A stretch of 64,000 nucleotides of DNA from Diadophis punctatus similis (taxonomy: Eukaryota; Chordata; Lepidosauria; Squamata; Dipsadidae): the NCBI GenBank assembly GCA_023053685.1, contig JALIGW010000005.1, forward strand, positions 21,168,501 to 21,232,500, in the 5' to 3' direction. Both the position numbers and the translations under genes were made by a program. The notes below the pieces were generated by a model. The model saw nothing but the letters and a program-made list of their open reading frames with translations. It had not been told where the DNA came from and did not search any database. Positions within the stretch are counted from its first letter, which is position 1; every line of letters starts with the position of its first letter. Shown here piece after piece: positions 60,184 to 64,000 of the stretch.

Positions 60184-60428
60184 AGGCGCACCGGCTGCAT
60201 GATGGCCTTAATCGGACCGGACAGCAACACCCGGCCATCGATTGTTTCCACCCTCATCGGCGGGTCCACGGGGCACAGGGGAACGGCAAGATGCTGGGCG
60301 AACGCCTCGTCAATGAAATTGGTGGTTGCCCCGGAGTCTACCAAAGCGTGTGCGGAGATGCCGCGGTCCTGGTGGTCAATAAAGACCTTGGTGTCCAAGA
60401 GCAGATGCCACGGAGGTCCGGGATCCAC
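59883..60428 (-). CDS. Gypsy aspartic protease region
   Basis: The frame contains [20 protein letters not shown], where DSG is the catalytic motif of retroviral-type aspartic proteases (residues about 31-33 of this frame). It is placed between gag and reverse transcriptase, as usual. The protease reading continues to about 60150 and then moves to the frame of 59362-60183. The rest of this frame is out of register. The protease cleaves the element's polyproteins. Confidence 0.82.
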   Translation of the reverse strand: MDPGPPWHLLLDTKVFIDHQDRGISAHALVDSGATTNFIDEAFAQHLAVPLCPVDPPMRVETIDGRVLLSGPIKAIMQPVRLCIGRHEEAIQFYVRRDSISLWFSDWRGCAPTTLRLYGPRTSLPSRVSSVWTIRARFARARYLTLRTFHSRLSLQTSPMCLAKRRRTSCPRTGPTIALWN

Positions 60429-60478
60429 GTCAGCTGAGCCGGAGTCCTTAGGTGTGCATGCCCGACCCAGCGTCTCCG

Positions 60479-61039
60479 CTAGGCCAGGCGCTGGCCGTTT
60501 CCCGACGGCGATGGCTGGGACGGTGGAGCAGGACCAGAAGCGGTGGGCCCCCGACCCTTCCTAGGGCACGAGCGAGCGAAATGGCCCGGGTCGCCGCAAT
60601 ACAAACACAACCCCCCTGCCCTGCGTCTGTCCTTTTCTGCGCCGGTCAAGCGGGGCCGAACAGCGCCAAGGTCCATAGGCTCGTCACGGGGAGCCGGGGC
60701 CGACGGAAGTCCACGGGGAACAGGAGGTGCCTGAGCAGCGCGACGTGGAGCCGGAACAGCGGGGACGTCAGGTGGCGCGAGAGGCGCCGGAGCAGCACGG
60801 CGTGCGTTCCTCGCTTGCAACCGGGCATCAATTTTCAAGCAGAGCCGCACCAGTTCTTGGGTGGTTGCAGGAATGTCCACGCGTGCCAGCTCATCCTGGA
60901 TGCTGTCTGCCAAGCCCTCCTGGAAGGCATCCAACAACGCAGCCTCATTCCAGGCCGAATCTTGGCTGAGGAGACGGAATTCACTGATGTACTCCCTGAG
61001 TGGTCTCCGGCCTGCCTCAGCTGCCTTAATTGCCTGCAC
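60479..61039 (-). CDS. Gypsy gag, C-terminal part with zinc knuckle
   Basis: The frame continues gag with RRPLREYISEFRLLSQDSAW and QEGLADSIQDELARVD. It then passes a proline/alanine-rich linker to a CCHC zinc knuckle (CLYCGDPGHFARSC) that binds the element RNA. It ends at 60479. The protease follows in the frame one base back, as in elements that use a -1 frameshift between gag and pol. Confidence 0.85.
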   Translation of the reverse strand: MQAIKAAEAGRRPLREYISEFRLLSQDSAWNEAALLDAFQEGLADSIQDELARVDIPATTQELVRLCLKIDARLQARNARRAAPAPLAPPDVPAVPAPRRAAQAPPVPRGLPSAPAPRDEPMDLGAVRPRLTGAEKDRRRAGGLCLYCGDPGHFARSCPRKGRGPTASGPAPPSQPSPSGNGQRLA

Positions 61040-61434
61040 GCTGTCTGGGCCTTAATTGGGTCAGCGAACATCTCCTCCAAATGAGTGCAGAAACGCCCAA
61101 AGTCCTGGAGGAGGGGACTGTTCTGGACCAGTAGAGGGGTGGCCCAACCTGCTGCATTTCCAGACAGCAGGCTAATTACAAACCCCACCTTGTCCCGGTC
61201 GTGGGGGAAATCCTCTGGCCTCAGGGACATAAACAGCTGGCACTGGCCCAGGAACGCCGGGAACATAGCCTCGTCACCATGGAACTTATCCGGCATGGCT
61301 ATCGGGCAGCGTGTCCGTTGGGCTGGGGCCAACGCAGGAGCAGCTGCCAACTGATTTTGCTGCATTGTTAACTGAGCGTTCATGATTGCCAGCTGCTGCC
61401 GAAGTTGAGCATTCTCGTCCTGAAGCTGCTCCAT
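60835..61434 (-). CDS. Gypsy gag, N-terminal part
   Basis: The frame starts with ATG at 61432-61434, 46 bases after the 5' LTR, with a glutamine-rich, coiled-coil-like N-terminus (MEQLQDENAQLRQQLAIMNA). The capsid-like part follows: MPDKFHGDEAMFPAFLGQCQ, FMSLRPEDFP and EEMFADPIKAQTACRQLRQL. This pattern is shared with Sushi-type gag and the mammalian genes derived from it. Near 61010 the reading shifts to the frame of 60479-61039, which continues the capsid. The shift is probably a one-base lesion because both sides belong to one domain. Confidence 0.82.
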   Translation of the reverse strand: MEQLQDENAQLRQQLAIMNAQLTMQQNQLAAAPALAPAQRTRCPIAMPDKFHGDEAMFPAFLGQCQLFMSLRPEDFPHDRDKVGFVISLLSGNAAGWATPLLVQNSPLLQDFGRFCTHLEEMFADPIKAQTACRQLRQLRQAGDHSGSTSVNSVSSAKIRPGMRLRCWMPSRRAWQTASRMSWHAWTFLQPPKNWCGSA

Positions 61435-61467
61435 GATGCAATCTGGGCTTGTGTGTGGTCAGTTTGG

Positions 61468-61478
61468 GCTGAGAACAA
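61468..61478 (-). other. Primer-binding site, complementary to the element's own 5' RNA
   Basis: Two bases after the 5' LTR the sense strand reads TTGTTCTCAGC. It is perfectly complementary over 11 bases to GCTGAGAACAA in the LTR (sense 61834-61824). This is the arrangement of self-priming Tf1/Sushi elements, where the 5' end of the transcript primes reverse transcription instead of a tRNA. Confidence 0.65.
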
Positions 61479-61480
61479 AC

Positions 61481-62170
61481 TGTTGTGACCCAGCACTGCA
61501 ACCCCCAGAAACACACACACACAACCGTTTGTGAGGCAAACAAAAAGGTTCCTTTTACTAATAAGGTTTCTTAGCAAAAGCTCAGAGGTTTGAAAAGTCC
61601 AAAAACAAGACAAACGGAAAGTCTCAAGGAATAAGGTTCTTTGGGTTACTTGAGGGTTAAATAGCACACCGACAAAAGTTCAAAGCAAGACTCATTAATT
61701 CTTCTCTTATCTGAACAACTTGGCTGGCTTCCCGGAATAAAGCTGGCAGAAGCTGCTGTCTTCGATAAGATTCCCAAACAAACGTAGAAGTAAAACTCTG
61801 GACATGCCGCAGTCATTGATTCATTGTTCTCAGCAGTGAGTACTAATTGCGCCGGCCTAATATAGGCACTGAAGGGCGTGGCCCAATTAGCTCTCACTGC
61901 TTCCTCCGATTAGACCGATGCTTACTCAGCCAATCCTGTCTTCTGGCTGCTCTGCGAGCTCTGGCATCCAGCATGGGTTCTTCATCTCCTGATGAAGCAC
62001 TCTGCTGCGCAGGTGCAGAAGGTCCTGGGAGATCGTCCTGCTCTGGCACTGAGTCCTCATCACCAGCCGTCTCTGGTGCCAGGCACATGGGCTGGTACTG
62101 CTGCACCATGAGCGGCTCCACGTCCTCCGGATCCTCCATACTCGGCGCCGGACGCGGCCAAGGCACAACA
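61481..62170 (-). repeat. 5' LTR of the gypsy element
   Basis: On the sense (minus) strand it runs TGTTGTGCC ... GGTCACAACA, with TG/CA ends. It has a TATA-like TATATTA at 61864-61858 and, about 30 bases downstream, the self-primer candidate starting at 61834. It also contains the duplicate of the last part of the pol frame (61894-62166). Confidence 0.95.
61857..61866 (-). promoter_or_regulatory. TATA-like box in the 5' LTR
   Basis: The sense strand reads CCTATATTAG. A start about 30 bases downstream falls at 61834, exactly where the segment complementary to the primer-binding site begins. The same box is present in the other LTR. Confidence 0.55.
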
Positions 62171-62240
62171 GGAAAGCCTCCCTAGGCTGGGAAGTTAATG
62201 ATTAAAAACGAGCACATTTACCATATTGGTAGGCATATGC

Positions 62241-62623
62241 CCGTGATGGCGAACCTATGGCACGGGTGCCACAAGTGGCACGCGGAGCCATATCGGTGGG
62301 CACGCGAGCTCAGGTCCGGTGTGCATGTGTGCACCAGCCGGCTGATTTTCGGGCCTTCTGGGCCCACTGGGAGTCGGGAAACAGGCTGTTTCCAGCCTCC
62401 AGAGGGGGTGGGGAAGGCCGTTTTTGCCCTCCCCAGGCTCCTAGAAAGGCTCTGGAGCCTGGGGAGAGCGAAAAATGGGCGTGCCATTGCATGCTGGGAG
62501 CAGGGGCGTCATGTGTGCATGTGCGGGGGTGCATGGAATTATGAGTTTGGGCACGCACACACGTGATCCCCCGCATTCCCCCCCCCTTTTGGCACGCGAA
62601 CCAAAAAAGGTTCACCATCACTG
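62241..62623. mobile_element. hAT MITE (GATGGCGAACC family), 383 bp
   Basis: The ends CCGTGATGGCGAACC and GGTTCACCATCACTG are flanked by a perfect 8-bp duplication GCATATGC (62233-62240 and 62624-62631). It is close in sequence to 19371-19725 (shared GAGCTCAGGTCC and GGGCCCACTGGGAG). Confidence 0.9.
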
Positions 62624-62631
62624 GCATATGC

Positions 62632-63540
62632 CATGGCCCCTTCTGGTAGGCATTCTCAAGGAAGAGAGCAAATGAGATGAGGAGAACAGACCCAGTGTAC
62701 TTCTGCAACTGAAATATTGGATCTGAATGGGGACCAAAAGTTTATTTATTTAAAATCTGCTAGTCAGACATCTGATCCTGACACCACAATCCTCAAGATG
62801 ATGAGAATTGTATTGCCTCTGAGTGATAGAAATAGAATGGTGCAAAGCCATAAGGTTTCAGGGATAAGTTCTTTGGGAGTAAAAGCTCATTGTAAACTGG
62901 ATGTTCTCTCTTCAAAGTTCATAAGCACTGGCTGAGTTTGGGTGGAATCTTTTCTTCTTTGACATAAAAGTGGAATGTTGTTTAGTGCTGGAAACAACAT
63001 TGTTTATAGTTACTGTATATCCAGTATCTGTGTGCTTAGATCGATGCCTGGCTTGCTCACCAGAATTTATGAAACTTCTTCTGACTCTTGTTTACCAGAA
63101 TTTATGAAACTTCTTCTGACTCTTGTTTAAGCTGTAGAGTAGACTTTCTCCTTTGGATTTATGGCATTTCCACTGTTATTCTGTCTCTTGAACTGGACAT
63201 TGATTATCCTTACTGTCTTTTTTTGGATGATCTTGATTTGTTAAATTTTTATTATCATATCCCTCTCCTTGACAAGACTGAATGGGAAGTGTGGTTTCTG
63301 GGATATGGTTCAGGACCTGGGAAAAGTGCATCAATGGCTCTAGAATAGAAGCAGGGCTTGGGATTGTGGGTGAGATGGATAGATTAATTAGACTTGAGCT
63401 GCTTTGGTCTGTGGAGTGGAGGAATCTTGTCACTTAATATTTATGTTATTTATATTAACATATGTAATAGTTTAGGCTCCTCATAAAGTTTGCAAGAAGC
63501 ACTGGCTGTGCTTTTAAAGAATATTATAACATCATAGAAA
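62632..63540. other. Intronic sequence with a 35-bp tandem duplication
   Basis: CCAGAATTTATGAAACTTCT and the next 15 bases are repeated exactly at 63060-63094 and 63095-63129. No exon or family is recognised. Confidence 0.6.
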
Positions 63541-63656
63541 GGATAGGATAGGATAGGATAGGATACAATAGAAGAATAGAATAGAATAGAATAGAATAGA
63601 ATAGAATAGAATAGAATAGAATAGAATAGAATAGAATAGAATAGAATAGAATAGTT
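63541..63656. repeat. (GGATA)n/(GAATA)n microsatellite at a LINE 3' end
   Basis: Four GGATA units are followed by about 17 GAATA units. It abuts the 3' end of the minus-strand LINE that follows, matching the snake pattern of LINE-seeded AATAG repeats. Confidence 0.95.
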
Positions 63657-64000
63657 TATTTGGCCAAGTGTGATTAGACATACACGGAATTGGTCTCTGG
63701 TGCAGAAGCTCTCAATGTACCTGCAAGGCAACAGAGTAATAATAATCATAATATAATATCAATAAGAGCAGGTATTGGTAGTAGAGAAGATGAAAAGGAT
63801 AATAATTCTACAGCTACACAACATGTGTAAATATACTTAGACATAAAGCAATACTGTGGGGATTAGGTGTTCAGCAGAGTGATAGCACGAGGGAAAAACC
63901 TGTCCCTGTGGGCATGCAATGTTCTATAGTGGTGTCCTGAGGGGAGGAGTTGAAAGAGAGTACGTCCAGGATGTGAGGGGTCTGGAGATACTTTCTCTTC
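63657..64000 (-). mobile_element. CR1/L3-type LINE 3' portion ('Snake1'-like)
   Basis: 'TTTATTTGGCCAAGTGTGAT', 'GGGAAAAACCTGTCCCTGTG' and 'GTCCAGGATGTGAGGGGTCT' belong to the reversed 3' part of a LINE common in snakes. It runs off the window. Confidence 0.7.

Larger units (their letters stand above)
56369..62170 (-). mobile_element. Complete Ty3/gypsy LTR retrotransposon, Sushi-type chromovirus
   Basis: Two 690-bp LTRs (56369-57058 and 61481-62170) bound a minus-strand gag-protease-RT-RNaseH-integrase-chromodomain region. The 5-bp sequence GGAAA flanks both sides (56364-56368 and 62171-62175). The LTRs differ at five positions by eye (0.7%), so the insertion is young. The integrase lies after RNase H and a chromodomain ends pol, which defines the chromovirus branch; the gag type fits the vertebrate Sushi group. 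Lesions: frame changes in gag near 61010 and between protease and RT near 60150, and one in-frame TAA at 59362. The copy is probably not autonomous. Confidence 0.95.

Overview
This window looks like intronic and accessory DNA from a squamate reptile, most likely a snake. The evidence is a run of (GAATA)n microsatellite directly at the 3' end of a CR1/L3-type LINE (the 'Snake1' arrangement known from snakes), Sauria-type tRNA SINEs, L2, CR1, R4/Dong, BovB-like and Penelope relics, and many short hAT and TA-flanked DNA transposons.

Host gene. The only intact host coding sequence I can support is four consecutive plus-strand exons at 16967-17038, 24662-24733, 44541-44612 and 46987-47150. Three are 72-nt leucine-rich-repeat exons and the fourth is an LRR C-terminal cap. 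All join in the same phase and have consensus splice sites. They belong to the adhesion GPCR A group (ADGRA1/2/3, formerly GPR123/124/125). They diverge from both ADGRA2 and ADGRA3, so a full-ectodomain ADGRA1 is a serious possibility. The 5' exons and the Ig, hormone-receptor, GAIN and 7TM exons must lie outside the window. Everything else is intron filled with transposons.

Transposon layout. 6426-11761 is a multi-level nest: a hAT with a perfect 8-bp duplication holds a TA-flanked element, which holds a second TA-flanked element (with palindromes and a 32-bp minisatellite) and a SINE. 25.3-26.3 kb holds R4/Dong LINE tails joined by very long (ATT)/(AAT) runs. 31084-32457 is a hAT with a perfect 8-bp duplication carrying a broken copy of the host gene PHLDA1. 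32.5-34.2 kb holds CR1 and L2 fragments. 36-42 kb holds several hAT MITEs with perfect duplications. 48158-52193 is another hAT family carrying an exon-sized UBE2D fragment and a decayed L2 LINE. 56369-62170 is a complete, young, minus-strand Ty3/gypsy chromovirus of Sushi type with 690-bp LTRs, a 5-bp duplication and the layout expected for Tf1-like self-priming. 63.5-64 kb holds the LINE-linked GAATA repeat.

The most interesting points are the two unrelated hAT elements that each carry a piece of a host gene, the self-priming layout of the gypsy element with its pol frame running into the 3' LTR, and the divergent ADGRA ectodomain. All family assignments come from reading translated motifs and repeat ends by eye; no database search was possible.
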